Shown: piece after piece, positions 10,421 to 22,826 of the stretch
Position numbering within the stretch: position 1 is the first letter of the stretch
Layout: each line of letters opens with the position of its first letter
DNA from: Adiantum capillus-veneris
Lineage: Eukaryota > Streptophyta > Polypodiopsida > Polypodiales > Pteridaceae
Reading direction: 5' to 3'
Assembly (NCBI GenBank): GCA_014529385.2
Contig: CM043968.1
Span: 10,551,648 to 10,615,647 of the forward strand
Length of the DNA stretch: 64,000 nt
Position numbers and translations under genes: made by a program
The notes under the pieces: generated by a model
What the model was told of the DNA's origin: nothing
The model's database searches: none
Seen by the model: the letters and a program-made list of their open reading frames with translations, nothing else

Positions 10421-11610
10421 GTGATTTGCCTCCTGGAAAAAAGGCCATTCATTCAAAGTGGGTTTACAAGCAGAAACACAGGCCAGATGGTGAGATTGAT
10501 CGCTACAAGGCTCGACTTGTTGCAAAGGGTTATGCACACCAAAAAGGCATAGATTATGAAGAGACTTTTCCTTCCACTTGTCGTATGACTACTATTGTGT
10601 GTTTTCTATGTGCATTGGCAGCTCATTTTGGTTGGGATGTATATCAATCAGACATTGTTACTGCTTTCTTAAATGGTGACATATTTGAGGAAGTTTATGT
10701 AACACAGCCTTGCAATTTTGTCAAGAAAGGACAAGAGGATGAAGTGTGCAAATGTAAGAAATCTTTGTATGGGTTGAAGCAATCTCCTCATTCTTGGTAT
10801 GAGAAAGCTGATACTCATTTGTTCAAACAAGGCTTTCATGGCAGTCCAACAGAAAGCACATTGTATGTAAAGTGTGAGGGTGATGTACTTCTCATTATCA
10901 TTCTCTATGTGGATGATTTGATGATCACTAGACCCAATGAGAGACATATTGCTGAATTTAAGACTGATTTGAATGCTACTTTTAAGATGAAAGATTTGGG
11001 GTTGTTGCTTCATTACTCAGGTATATAGCTTAAGCACTTTACATAGAGACCTTGCTATGTAAGTTTGGACGTAAGGATTGCAAACCTATTGCCACTCCCA
11101 TGGAAAGAGGTTTGAAATTGAGTCTTCATGATGCTTGTGTTCCTGTCGATGTCACTCTTTACCAAACTATTGTTGGATGCCTTATTTATGTATGCAACAC
11201 GAGGTCATATATTTAGTTTGCAGTCTCACAGATCATCAGATTTATGCATAGCCCAGGGTCTAGGAATTGGCAAGCTCTGTCAAGAGGATTTTTTGCTACT
11301 TGAGTGGCACTTTAGATCTTGGATTGTTTTATCCCAAGGGAGATCGTTATTGCCAGATTTGCATGCTTTTTCGGACTCAACTTGGGTTAGTTGTTTTGGC
11401 ATGCGAGTGTCCACGAGTGGTTTTTGTTCCATCCTTGACAATTCATGCATATCATGGTGAGAAAGAAGCAACCTATTGTGGCCACTTCTAGTTGTGAGGT
11501 TGAGTACAGGGCAGTCTTCACTCACAGCTATGGTTGAGTGTGTATGGCTCAAACGCTTTATAGCTGATTTGGGTGTTGGACAGGACACTGCCAACACTAT
11601 CTACACTAAC
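10421..11610 (+). pseudogene. C2 reverse transcriptase and truncated RNase H
   Basis: Ty1/copia RT. The frame 10426-11028 contains SKWVYK, ARLVAKGY, YQSDIVTAFLNGD (catalytic Asp), SLYGLKQSPHSWY and the catalytic box LYVDDLMI (about 10903-10926). It is lost at about 11028 by a stop. Beyond lie remnants of the P..Y...VG.LIY, LFYPKGDR and FSDS.W RNase H/connection region in shifting frames, plus an EVEYRAV-like segment (about 11497-11520). Similarity ends at the junction near 11610. Confidence 0.8.
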
Positions 11611-12463
11611 ATGTCACAAGGCTATCACTTATGCATATTAATTGTCATTAGCTAAGCTTTATAGGGGCCAATGGGATGCGAGCAGGTGCAATTAGCAAGA
11701 GGGGTCAACCAAGAGAGAGGGGGGGCTGATTTTTGCAAGGCATTATCACTTACACACTCACACAAGCTCATGTGTGAAGAAAAGAAGACTCACTCTCCTT
11801 CTCAAGATTTAATGGAAATCTCATCATCTACTCCAAGCTTGTGAGAAGGGAGGCCTACACCAACAAATCTTGGCTTTGTGATGAAAATCCAACCAAGAGC
11901 CACACTCCAATGCATGCTCATCTCCTCTACCGTGCTAATTGCTAAGCTATGATAAGCTATTATGAGTGATTATGTGAGGAGAAATACTTCTTTCTTGTAA
12001 GAATACTCCTCCCTCTTGACCTACTCTCATACCCTGCTAGCTCTCACCATCTTTCAAGGTGTGTGAGGTCTTGGGTATGAGACCGTGAGGGAATTGATGT
12101 TGTGTTTTATAAGTGTGAGCTTGGTGCTTGAAACTTCCATCTTCATTGCACCAGAAAGTTACTGAAGGAACACAAAGTCTTGTATTGTAGAATGTCTCCC
12201 TTGATGGGGGAAACCTATAATACAAAGCCTTTTGGAGGAGGGACCGGCTTCATGTAAATCCGGCCCTCAATTGTTCTCAATAGCTTAATTTCTCTCTCTT
12301 TTTGAAGTATTGTTCATGCCTATCTAACTAGGTGTTATGCTTTGGTTGATCTCTCCATCCAAGCACTCTTTCTATTCTCATTAGGAATCTATTCTAATGA
12401 AATGCTCACTATGTCTATGTTATTTTCCGCTACACACAAGTTACTAGACCATTAAATGTTACA
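11611..12463 (+). repeat. 5' LTR of G2 (5'-truncated)
   Basis: Homologous to the 3' part (about 61069-61949) of the complete G2 LTR at 60337-61949, and more distantly to the G1 LTRs. The first 730 or so bases, including the TGTCATAA terminus, are absent. It ends ...GTTACA before the PBS. Confidence 0.85.
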
Positions 12464-12464
12464 T

Positions 12465-12476
12465 TGGTATTAGAGC
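12465..12476 (+). promoter_or_regulatory. PBS of G2 (initiator tRNA-Met)
   Basis: TGGTATTAGAGC one base behind the LTR end; one mismatch to the canonical TGGTATCAGAGC. About 405 bp of leader follow to the gag ATG at 12882. Confidence 0.8.
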
Positions 12477-12881
12477 ACAAGGTTTCTCTTTTCTTGCTCA
12501 AGAAGAGAGGTCCTCAAGCTAACTATAAACGGTTGGTATTATTAATTGCAATTGAGTAAGTAGAATATGGATTTTTCAGCCTTGCAGTGCACCTACTTTG
12601 TACAGATAACGGGGCATCACCGTCAAGAGCTATGGTCTTAATAGTGGAGTCCTACGGAGCTTGTTGCCTACGGCTTAACCACTATTGAGCTATTAGAAGC
12701 TTGACATGAGCTGGTAGTGTTTTGGTGGTGAAAGACCATCTCTTCTATTCCTTGCAATTAATGATATTTGAGCCACCGGTACAAGAGCTTGAGTGCTTTA
12801 CTAAAGGGGTTAAGAGGAGTAGCAACTAGGGCTTGAAGTGCCAAAGTACACCTAGAAATATTACACCTAAAAGTTGTTAGT

Positions 12882-15800
12882 ATGGTTGACAATAGTAAAG
12901 AGAGTGAAATTAATGTTGATAGCTTTGATTTTGCTAATGAACAGGCTACTAATGATGCCCCTATGCTTGTTAATTACCTTGTTTCTAGGCTTCAACAAGC
13001 CATGGACAATCCATCCCTCTAAAGTGAAGTGCAACGGCAGCTACATGCTCATGGGATTCTCCAAACTCCCCACCAGGAAGAGAGAGTTACTAGGAAGCCT
13101 CCTTGTGAGACTTCCAAAAGAGGCCTCTCTCCAATAATGGAAGAAGAAGAGGATCCATACAAAGGGCTCAAAAACTTACTACTTGACGACGCATCTCCTT
13201 TCAAAAGAACGAGAAAGAAGTGAGTCTCCTGTCACCTCAGCGGAGATGGCTCCACGAAGACGGCGGGCAAACGCTCTCTAGCACCCCCTAAACAGAGAAG
13301 ACCATCGCACACTTCTCCACACCATAATTCAAAGAGGGATAACAGAAAACAAGAAAAGAAAAAGGCAAGAAAGAGGTCATCCTCTTCTCCATCTTCTTCA
13401 TACTCTTCTCCTTATGAAGAAAGTGATGGTGCAGACAAGGAGGAACAAGGGAAGAAAAAGGCGAGAAAGAGGTCACCCTCTTCTCCATCCTCCTCAAATT
13501 CTTCCTCCTCTGAAGAAAGTGATGGTCCAACTTTTGAACCACCAAAAAGAAGAGGCCATAGGAAATCCTATGCCGCGTGGAAGAGGTTGTCCAAGCTCAA
13601 AAAATTCAAAGAGGGAGGAAAGAACATCTCTGTCCTTACCTACAATGGCACCTTTGGTGCTACGAACAAAGTCTTGGCCTTCACTCAACAATTTGATGCG
13701 GCGTTTGGAGATGAGGGCTTCATGGAGTCCTCTAAGATACACCATGTAGCTATGCATTTTGAAAAGTCCACCAGACAATGGTGGTCTAGCCTACGGGCAA
13801 ATGGTGAAGCTCCACGAACATGGAAAGCTTTAAGAGCTTCCATCATGAAGCAATTTTTGGCTACCGATGCCAAAGACAAAGTACTCACCGAATGGCAAAG
13901 CTTGAAGCTCTCTCCCTATGAATCCATTCACAAATATGTAGACAAGTTTTGGGACCTACATCTCAAAGCCACTGTCTTCAAAAAGATGGATTTTGGAGAG
14001 CAAAAACAACAATTTTGTGCGGGTCTAACTGAAGATATGGTGGAGTATGTCAACTCCCAAAGGCCATGCACCATATATGCGGTCATACACCATACCATGG
14101 TGGCTGCACAAATCAATTTCCAGCAAGAGGCTAAGAGAAATCTTAAGGCCACGGAGAACAAGGACCGTAATAACAAGCCTAAGGGGAAGGACACTGTCCA
14201 AAAGTCTCCTAAAGGCAACTCCAACAACAACAAAGCTAAGGAGAAGGGAGATTATAAAGGCAAAAATAAACTCTCTCCTAGAGAGCTTGAGTGTTATCGT
14301 AAACATAATCGCTATTTCGAGTGCAGGGAGCAAGGGCATACTTATCGTGCTTGTCTCCACAAGAATACATGAAATGAGCCTCCTAGAGCTACCTTGGTCG
14401 AAATCCAAGAAGAGGATGTCCACCACAAAGGATCTCCTCAATGCCATGCTTGGGGAAAGGTAAGAGAACATGATGCTTTTATTCTCTTTGACCCTGGTTC
14501 TACTCACAATTTCATATCCACAGAGTTGGCCACCAAGGTAGGCATCCAAGCCTATGAGATGGTAGATGTCCTACCCATTGATGGTGCTTTCAAGAGGCAA
14601 GAAGCTTCAGTCAGTCCCTTAATTGGGAAATTAAGGCTCCATGTCCAAATCTATATGGACAAAGAGGACTTCTTTATCTCTCCTCTCAAGCACAAGAATG
14701 TAATCCTAGGGGCACCATGGTTTGATCGCATGGCTACCAATGTTAAATTCCTAGAAAGGAAAATCTACTTTAGGTTCAGGAAAAAAGATATGTACATAGA
14801 TGCTAAGGACTTGGGTAACACCATATGCATTGTACATATGCAAGCTTTCAATAAGTCAATAAACAGCTCTATTTTTGTGTACATGATATTTGTTAAAGAT
14901 TCTCAAAATGAACCTAATGCTTTAGCAAAAGAAAATATAAACAATCACAAGGGATTAGAGTTATCCAATTTTCTCAAGGTATTTCAAGATGTTTTTATTG
15001 ACAACATCCCTTGTGAACTACCTCCTAAACGAGGCAATGATGACCATGCAATTGAACTTCTTCCAGGAAGTTCACCGCCTAATAAACCTCCTTATAAAGT
15101 TTCTCAAGCTCAACAAGAGGAAATTATGCGGCAAGTGCATGAGTTAGTTGAGAAGGGCATGGTTAGGCCTAGCTCATCTCCATTCTACTCACCCATGTTA
15201 TTAGTGCAAAAGGAAGATGACACATATCGTATGTGTGTCGACTATAGACCACTAAATAGGATCACTATCAAGAATAGGTTTCCCGTTCCACGAGTAGAAG
15301 ACCTATTTCATAAGCTACAAGCGTCGATCTACTTCAGTAGGATTGACCTAAAAAGTGGCTACCATCAAATAAGGATAGTTGATCAAGACATTGTAAAGAC
15401 CACATTTTTCACTACAATTGGTCTTTATGAATACATTGTCATGCCTTTTGGCTTGACCAATGCACCAGCCACATTTCACCCCTTGATGGAGAAGCTATTC
15501 AAGCCTCACCAAACCTTTACTGGAGTGTTCTTTGATGATGTAATCATCTACTCTAATTCACTAGACGAACAGAAGCAACACCTCTAGGTAATATTTCAAG
15601 TCTTATGAGAGAATAAACTTTATATTAATCGAAAGAAAAGTGACTTTTTCTTACAAGACATTTAGTATTTAGGTCACATTATCTCTTAAGATGGTATGCA
15701 AATGGATCCATCAAAGCTAGAGGTAATAAAAGGATGGCCTAATCTAAGGAATCTACATGAGCTTAGAAGCTTTATAGGTATGTGTGCATACTATAGACGC

Positions 15801-16243
15801 TTCATAGAAAAGTTCTCACAAATCATAGGACCATTACATGACCTAACAAATAAAAAAATTAGGTATACATGGTCTGCCAAGGAGAACGATGCTTTTGAGA
15901 AGCTTAAAGAAAAGCTTATCTCTCAACCTGTGCTTACACTGTCAGATCTATCAAAGCCATTTGAGGTCCAACGTGACGCTTGTGGTGATTGCCTTGGAGC
16001 TGTTTTGCTTCAAGAAGGGCACGCCATAGCCTATGAAAGTTGAAGGCTCGACCCTCTTGAGCAAGCTCTAGGCATATATGAAAAAGAACTCCTCGCAGTT
16101 CTACATGCCTTAGACTCGTGGAAGCACTATTTATAGAGGACTCCTTTTATTCTATGGGCAAATCACCAAAGCCTTAAGTACTTCATGATGCAGACCAAGC
16201 TCTTTGACAAACAAATGAAGTGGGAAAATTTCCCTCTGCAATT
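12882..16243 (+). pseudogene. G2 gag-protease-RT-RNase H polyprotein, interrupted
   Basis: ATG 12882 matches the G1 gag start at 22416. The gag part has a Ser/Lys-rich region, a capsid-like segment (13587-14100) and a decayed zinc knuckle (YFECREQGHTYRAC, first Cys lost, about 14313-14354). Protease: FDPGSTHNFIS (about 14487-14519; DPG rather than DSG or DTG, shared with G1) and [46 protein letters not shown] and the catalytic box FFDDVIIYS (about 15529-15555). RNase H: DACGDCLGAVL. Several in-frame stops, most readily explained by CAG/CAA to TAG/TAA or TGG to TGA/TAG changes, cluster after 15580. It ends at the border of T. Confidence 0.85.
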
Positions 16244-16801
16244 TGTTTGCGGGTCGCCGCAACAGACGTCCATAGCATAGCTCTCACGCATCAACATAAA
16301 ATATCAATACAAGGGAAGCGACCAGGATGAGGCATGGAAACTCACTAGGATGTCAATTCTAATGAAGTGAACTCGAAGAGATGCAACTACTAACTCTTCA
16401 AGAAAATCAAACGCACTAAAGCCAAGTAATCTGCCTATGTCCTTCTACACAGCTCTACAGTCATCACGCCCGTTTACCATGCAAATCATGTCGGATTCGC
16501 ACGAAACTTTAAGGGAAGCTACAGGGGACTATCAAGAGCATATCCTATCACTGTCACAGCATTTTGGAGAGGTACAAAGATCGCGATTGTTCATCCCAAA
16601 GTTGGGAAAAAGAGCAAACAGGTGGTCCTAATGGGTTGTTTTAGGGTCCCTTAAGCCTCTCCTATGGTCAAAACAACATAAAATACGCCTATAAGCACTC
16701 AAAATAGCGATTTAAGGTCTCAAACTCGTAGTTAAAAACCTACACCGAATCTTGAATGATTATACTTGAATGAAAGAGCAAAGTAAGAGGAACACAATGC
16801 A
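16244..16801 (-). repeat. 3' LTR of element T
   Basis: 558 bp; in plus orientation it starts TGTTTGCGGG and ends AATGCA. It aligns with 58770-59282, which lacks about 45 bp present here (around 16441-16490). It contains a degenerate copy of the T palindrome (16572-16592). Confidence 0.85.
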
Positions 16802-17195
16802 ATAAACGAATCTAAATTTGGATTACCGTAGCCACAGTAGCGAAGATTACAAGTTGGAGCAAGAAGAAGCTCTCAAACATATGCTGTCTTCTCAGTTTCT
16901 CATAAAAAAGATAATGTTCAAACTTACAAAATTGACCTTTATAGTTTAGGTCTTTACAAATGGCTTGTCTGACCAAAAGCTCCTAAACTTCTAACTGGCT
17001 CTCTAATACACAATTGCTCCCAGAAAAATAATCATAAATTCTTTTACAAGTTCTCAGCTTAGAGATGCTCTCTTACAAAAGAATTTTACAAGGGTTTCCC
17101 ACTAAAATGTGACTCCTTCTCTGCAAACCGCAGCTTCATCGCTTTGTCCGCCAAACACTCCCCCCTTCCTTATCCTTGCACACCCTCGTGCATGT
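16802..17195 (-). other. T: spacer between extra ORF and 3' LTR
   Basis: About 390 bp with no coding motif on either strand. A polypurine tract would be expected at its minus-strand end next to 16801, but the sequence there is mixed A/T rather than clearly purine-rich. Confidence 0.5.
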
Positions 17196-20055
17196 TCAGA
17201 GCTTTGGTCGTTGATGGGGATCCAAGGAAGCAAGTGTTGCTGAAAAGCTCCGTGTTTGAAGGACAGCTTCCAGGGCTTCTTGATGCTGTCTAAAACGATT
17301 TTCACTTAAAGTGTGTTGGTATGCTATGTACCGTGCCTTGACGTCCTTCGCCATAGGATGGAAGACCCTTGAGTCGATTTCGAAGAAACCTGTGATGAAG
17401 GCCACTTCAAAAGTCTGCAAGTAATGTGAAGGCAGATACATGAGTCTGGAGTACATTGCCATCAGGATATTGCTTCGTGGCATATAAAGGGAAAAGGTAG
17501 GTATTCATGGCCAAACCCCTCCACCTGCTCTTCTGGCTGTAAGAATGCTTGGGCCGCTGACTTCATTATCTTCTTTTCATACATCATGTACTCTTTTGAT
17601 GGTCCCTATGGCATGTGCTTGATGCTTTCAATGAGCTCATCTCTAATATCTAAGCCTGCCTCCACTGATCCCTGTCCTTGTTCTCCTTCACGTGAAGTTT
17701 CAGGCAAATCAGGCAGGTCTTGACTAGACAATAGTTGCGGTTGCACCTGGGCTGCGTCTGTTCTGATTTGCTGTTGAGAAATCAGGTCTTCTTTTTCTTT
17801 CGGTAGTGTCTCGCTGATCTGTTTCTGAGTCTCTAACTCAGCCCTTGCTTGTGCCAATTGCTGCTCCAGCTCTTTTACCTTTTGCTCGGTGGCCGCCGTC
17901 TGGGCCATCATTCCTAATAAGAGCAACTTCCTCTGAAGTCTTTCTTGCTCTAGCTCCCCTTTCAGCACTGCTAGGGTGTTCACTGTGTGGCATTGTCTGA
18001 TGTGGAGACCAATGCTTCAACAGGTTCCTAGTTTTCCATCAAGGTTGTCAAAGTACTTTTGACACTGATGTATGAACTATTAATTCTCTGAAACCTTGCG
18101 CTTTTGTAAGCAAGCTGCTCCACTGCTTCTGTACCTTCGCCGTCAATTCTTGGCATTCTTTTTCCTTGGTGTTCAACTCCATCCTGACGTCCACCAGATC
18201 TCTAATCAGAGACTGAGCCTGCTGTCGCTCATTGTCTCCTTCCTTCCTTGTGAGCTCCAATTGTGCTCGTAGGCTCTCTAACTCCTCTTTCCCAGATGTT
18301 TGCTTTTGTTGAGCCTCCTATACCTGCTTTTCTTTTTCTCTCAGCACCACGTGCTGGCTTTGGAATTGTCTTTCTAATTCCTGTAAGGTTTCCCTGTAGT
18401 CAAAATCAACAATAGCCTAACAGGCTTCTTGGTATCCTATTGCTTCTCTAGGCATAGACTCTTTTTGTGAGGATGAAGGAGGAGGAGGTGGTGGTTTTTG
18501 GGTTGATGGAGAAGGAGGAGGAGGAGGAGATTTTGGCGAGGGAGGAGGTGGTGATTTAGGTGAGGGAGGAGGTGGTGATTTCTCCACTTCTTATACACGC
18601 CTCTTCTTCGATGCATCTTCCCTTGGATGTGAAGCAAAAGCTTCCGCTTTTCTTTTCTTTAAAATCTTTATGATCCTTTGGCGAGTCAAATCCGCTGCCC
18701 TTCGTGCTTCCACATTCCTCTCTCTTTGAGTTTTCTTTAATTTCTCTGCTTGGTTTGTATCATCAGCCGCTTCTTTTTCCTTTTTTCCTTCAGTGGACTG
18801 CAAAGAAATGTCCACTTCTGCAGCCTTTTGTTCCGCTTCTAACCTTTTCTTTTCAACCCGTATGCGAGCTGCATTTTCTATTCTTTCTTGTCTTTCCTTC
18901 TCGAACCTTAGTTTCTCTGTTTGTTGTGTTGCAGCAGCTCTCGCTTTTTTGTCAGCCCGCAACTTGGTCCTTCTTTCCTCAACTCTTTGTTGGGCCTCTG
19001 TATATGCTTTTTGAAGGTCAGACTGCGGCAATGTACTTCTTTCCCTCTTTCTTTTCTCAAATGGTGTGCTGGTGTCTTCCTCCTCGCTTTCTTCAAACTC
19101 AGATGGTCCTTTGTCTATAGACCCTTGAGAGTTTCCCTCTTCTTCAATCTTAGTCTTTTCTTCATCACTCGAGCTTTTGTTGGATGCCTTGGACGAGCGC
19201 GATGATGTGGCGCTAGTGGTCATCCTTACTGAATGAGCAACCAGCTTTGCTTTCTGAATCAGTGCCATTTGAGAACTGGCCACCGACAAATCTTCAATCA
19301 TTCCCAAAGCTTGGTATGATATTCTTGTTAGCATCGGCCCTGCACTCATGTAGCTTTTGTTCTTTGCCGAGCTTTTCAAATTTGCTTCGATCAAGTTCTC
19401 CAAGATGTAAGAACCATAATCGCAGCGGATGGTTCTATTTTCAGTTGTTGCTAGAGCCATGACCACTGCAATATGCAGGATTGGCTCGGTGTAACGAGGA
19501 GGCTTTTGTACTCTGAAATGCTGAGAGATCAATCTCATCGATAATTCCAACTCACCGTATATCATGTTACTATATTTGTACTTGTTTCCTTTTGCTTTGA
19601 TGAATGCCTTCTTGTTATCCAGTGACGTGGTCTTTGTTAGCAAGTCATGTTGCCCTGGAAGGAAATGCAAAGCTTCGTTGATGATTTCTTTTGTGATCTT
19701 TACCTTTACCTTTGATCCATCCTTGTCAGTGAGCATCGCTTGCCCATCATACTGTATAGAGCTCATGAGCTCGTGGGCCCTCATGTAGTCTGTTCCCCAT
19801 GGCTGCAATCTGAAAAACTACTCCAAATGCACAGCCCGCACGGCTTCTGTGACCTCCGGTCTCCGGTGGAGATTTCATATTTCCCGTGGCATGATAGTTG
19901 TCTTTACCATGTCATCCCTAAACTTCGCGATGAAAATGTGAGCAGGGATCTGAGCTAGTATTTCATCTGAGATGTGAGCTTCTTCATTTGTAGCGAGCTC
20001 ATCCACTTCATATGGTGCAGCTATCCATTGCCTTTCTTTCTTTTGGCAAGGCATT
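17196..20055 (-). pseudogene. T extra ORF: coiled-coil / proline-rich protein
   Basis: Long coding region downstream of pol, broken by stops. The frame opens at ATG 20055 (MPCQKKERQW) and runs, with two stops near 19880 and 19830, into the 405-codon frame 19808-18591. That frame has an N-terminal globular part with VKITKEIINEALHFLPGQ, then a Ser/Glu-rich acidic segment, then a highly charged Arg/Lys/Glu coiled coil ending in a basic KKRKAEAF patch. After one stop follow repeats of SPPPPSPK (about 18590-18480), a second coiled coil (about 18400-17640, several stops), and a C-terminal domain (17483-17196) with YLPSHYLQTFEVAF. The N-terminal part may be related to the ATHILA ORF1 / plant transposon-protein family; that is a guess. 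Function unknown; position matches the extra or env-like ORFs of large plant Ty3 elements. Confidence 0.65.
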
Positions 20056-20417
20056 CTGTGTCAATAGAATCACAAGCTGTCAGGATTTTCCTTTCGCAAC
20101 CACTAGCATTTAGAATTTTAGTAAAAAGCCGTTCAAAAGTTAAAATTGATCATAACTTGAACAAATCTCATCCATTCTTGTCCATATTTCACCAGTGGGA
20201 CTAGGAAGACTAGAGCTATGACTGATTGAAATCTGAGCCAAATATAGGCATGAGGTACACCGATCGCGATCGTAGTACAGAGGCCAAAATGAAATTTGAT
20301 CACATGAGTGGTTTGCTCTGATAGCTAGAGGGTCATTTTGGTCCACTATGTCTTTTATTTCAACCACTTTTCAGTTTATAAGTCCCAATTTTGGGTTACA
20401 AGGGAGTTTTGAACTAG
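20056..20417 (-). other. T: spacer upstream of the extra ORF
   Basis: Non-coding part of T between the extra ORF and the G1 insertion. It continues at 34997 beyond G1 and carries one palindrome copy (20255-20278). Confidence 0.6.
20255..20278. repeat. T palindrome copy 1
   Basis: GTACACCGATCGCGATCGTAGTAC. The core CGATCGCGATCG is a perfect 12-base palindrome and GTAC ends flank it. One of eight copies in the non-coding parts of T. Confidence 0.9.
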
Positions 20418-20422
20418 AATTT
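20418..20422. repeat. Target site duplication of G1, left
   Basis: aattt immediately before the G1 5' LTR, identical to 34992-34996 immediately after its 3' LTR. It proves a single integration event of G1 into T. Confidence 0.95.
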
Positions 20423-20778
20423 TGTCATAATAATCAATATCTAATTCTCCTAAATGATTTTCTCATATTAAACTGATCATTTAATGTGGGGAAGTGCCAG
20501 GGGAGAAAAAACTAGAATATTGGTTAAGCTAGCAGACCGGCCACAGTAGGGATCCAAAGGGGGGGCCATCTGCAAAAGAGCCATGTGCAACAATGGGCTA
20601 AAAAGACCCTAAGGTTCAGCCCATTAAGACTTCCAAAATGCTAAGGTTCCAAAATTCAAAGGTTGTGTCCAAAGGTCAAACCTAGGGAAAATTGGATGCT
20701 TTGTGTGTGCCCTAAAAGTCTTTGCACATCCCTACATGGGAGGGGGCGAGCCCTTCTTCTAGGGGATGAGAGAGAAAT

Positions 20779-20819
<41 letters not shown>

Positions 20820-21998
20820 CTCCCTTTACACAAAGGGAATGAGGGACACATGTTAGCTCCCTAGGCCAGATGCCCACAAGGTGTGCCCAGTTTCTATTGG
20901 ATGACCCTTGAAGTGGACCAATGAGAATTAAGCTAGAGTAAATCTAGTTTAATTAATCTAAAAACATTTAACAAAAGAAACCAATGAGAATTAAGTCTCC
21001 TATAAGACTATTGGGCAGTCTCCCAAGGGGTCCAATGAGCATTCAGGAGCCCCATGGCTTGCCTGATTCCTATTGGCCAGGAGGCAAAGGGGTCCAATGA
21101 GAGTTTCGTTTAATTATTTAATTACTTAAAGCTCTCACAAACGGGGAAAGGGGGACACATGTCAGAAGACTATCACTTATGCTGCTTAATTGTAATTGGC
21201 TTGACTTGGGGAGGGCCAATGAGGCTGTAGGAAGAGCAAATAGCAAGGGGGCTCGCCCAAGAGAGAGAGGGGGCTGATTTTTGCAAGGCATTATCACACA
21301 CAGTCTATGTGTGAAGCAAAGAAGACTATCTCTTCCCAAGCTTTAATGGAGAGCTCATCACCTACTCCAAGCTTGTGAGATAGAAGCCTACATCGACACA
21401 CTCTTGGCTTGTGGATGCAAATCCAACCAAGAGCAAAGCTTCAATGCATGCTCATCTCCTCTACCAAGCTAATTACTAAGCTAAAACTATGCTAATATGA
21501 GTGATTATGTGAGGAGATGTACATCTTTCTCGTAAGATACTCCTTCTTCCTCTCAATCTACTCTCATACCCTGCTAGCTCTCACCATCTTCGAAGGTGTG
21601 TGAGGTCTTGGGTCTGAGAACATGGATAATTCAAGTTGTGTTTGTTAAGTGTTTTTCTTAGTGAATGAAGCTTCCATCTTCATTGCACTAGCTAGTCTTG
21701 AAGGAACACAAAGAATTGTATTGTACAATGTCTCTCTTGATGGGAGAAACCATAATACAAAGCCTTTTGGAGGGGGGACCGGCTCCATGCAAATCCGGTC
21801 CTCAACTGTTGTCAATAGCTTAATTTCTCTCTCTTTTGAAAGTATTGTTGATGCTATCTAACTAGGTGTTATGTTTTATGTTGCTCTCTCCACCCAAGCA
21901 CTCTTGTAATTCTCATTAGGAATCTATTCTAATGAAATGCCCACTATGTTCATGCTCATTTCCGCTACACACAAGTTATTAGGCCATTAAATGTTACA
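20423..21998 (+). repeat. 5' LTR of G1
   Basis: Starts TGTCATAATAATC, ends ATGTTACA. It contains a CA microsatellite (20780-20817) and several repeated CCAATGAGA-type boxes between 20920 and 21110, where CCAAT-binding factors could act. The CA tract is longer than in the 3' LTR. Confidence 0.95.
20780..20817. repeat. (CA)n microsatellite
   Basis: Nineteen CA units inside the G1 5' LTR. The 3' LTR equivalent (about 33788-33810) is shorter, so it lengthened or shrank after insertion. Confidence 0.95.
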
Positions 21999-21999
21999 T

Positions 22000-22011
22000 T
22001 GGTATCAAAGC
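22000..22011 (+). promoter_or_regulatory. PBS of G1 (initiator tRNA-Met)
   Basis: TGGTATCAAAGC, one base behind the LTR end; one mismatch to the canonical initiator tRNA-Met site. About 405 bp of leader follow to the gag ATG (22416). Confidence 0.85.
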
Positions 22012-22415
22012 CCAAGGTTTCTCTTTTCTTGCTCAAGAAGGGAGGTCCTCAAGCTAGCTACAAATGGTTGGTATTATTAATTGCCTGTGAGTAAGTAGAA
22101 TAGGGATTTTTCAGCCTTGCAGTGCGCCTGCCTTCCTGCAGTTAACGGGGCATCACCGTCGAGAGCTATGGTCTTAATAGTGGAGTCCTACGGGGCTTGC
22201 CTACGGCTTAACCACTATTGAGCTATTAGAAGCTTGATAGGAGCCGGTGTTGTTTTGGTGTCGAAAGACCCTCTCTTCTATTCCTTGCAATTAATGGTAT
22301 TCAAGCCGCGGGTACAGTAGCTTGAGTGCTTTTTCTAAAGGGGTAAAGAGGAGTAGCAACTAGGGCTTGAAGTGCTAAAGTACACCTAAAAAGTTTACAC
22401 CTAAAGGTTGTTAGA

Positions 22416-22826
22416 ATGGCTGACAATAGTAAAGAGAGTGAAATTAATGTTGATAACTTTGATTTTTCTCATGAGCAAGCTACTAATGATGCTTCAATGC
22501 TTGTTAACTATCTTGTTACTAGGCTTCAACAAGCCATGGGCAATCCGTCTCTCCAAAGTGAAGTGCAACGGCAGCTCCGTGCTCACGGGATTCTCCAAGC
22601 TCATCACCATGACGAGAGAACACCTAGGAAGCCTCCTTGTGAGACTGCCAAAAGAGGTCTCTCTCCGATTCGGGAAGAAGAAGAGAATCCATATGAAGGG
22701 CTCAAGAATTTACTTCTTGATGATGCATCTCCTTCCCAAAGGAGAACTCAAGAGCCTCCACCGAAGGAACGAGAAAGAAGCGAGTCTCCCGCCACCTCGG
22801 CGGAGATGGCTCCACGAAGACGGCGG
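22416..22826 (+). pseudogene. G1 gag, N-terminal part (cut by C1)
   Basis: Opens with ATG 22416 (MADNSKESEINVD), the same start as G2. It is Glu/Arg-rich, with RGLSPIREEEENPYEGLKNL, and runs to the C1 target site. Copia C1 lies inside the codons of the basic ARRRR-like stretch; gag resumes at 28529. The exact pre-insertion sequence can be seen in G2 at about 13245-13275. Confidence 0.85.
22822..22826. repeat. Target site duplication of C1, left
   Basis: ggcgg directly before the C1 5' LTR, repeated at 28529-28533 directly after its 3' LTR. G2 shows the unduplicated site. Confidence 0.95.

Larger units (their letters stand above)
7010..11610 (+). mobile_element. Ty1/copia element C2 (3' end missing)
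   Basis: Begins with a 227-bp LTR starting TGTTATG and ending CCAACA. A primer-binding site for initiator tRNA-Met follows, then gag, protease, integrase, RT and RNase H in Ty1/copia order. Coding sequence stops inside RNase H at about 11610, where a 5'-truncated G2 LTR starts abruptly. A deletion therefore removed both the C2 3' end and the G2 5' end. Many frameshifts and stops make it older than C1. Confidence 0.85.

Noticed and set aside
18704-19120. Plus-strand frames rich in Phe/Leu with apparent membrane segments
   Set aside because: Reverse complement of the Glu/Lys/Arg-rich coiled coil of the T extra ORF; the hydrophobic look is a strand artefact.
20656-20877. Open frame with a Cys-Val repeat (minus strand)
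   Set aside because: Translation of the CA microsatellite in the G1 LTR; no protein context.
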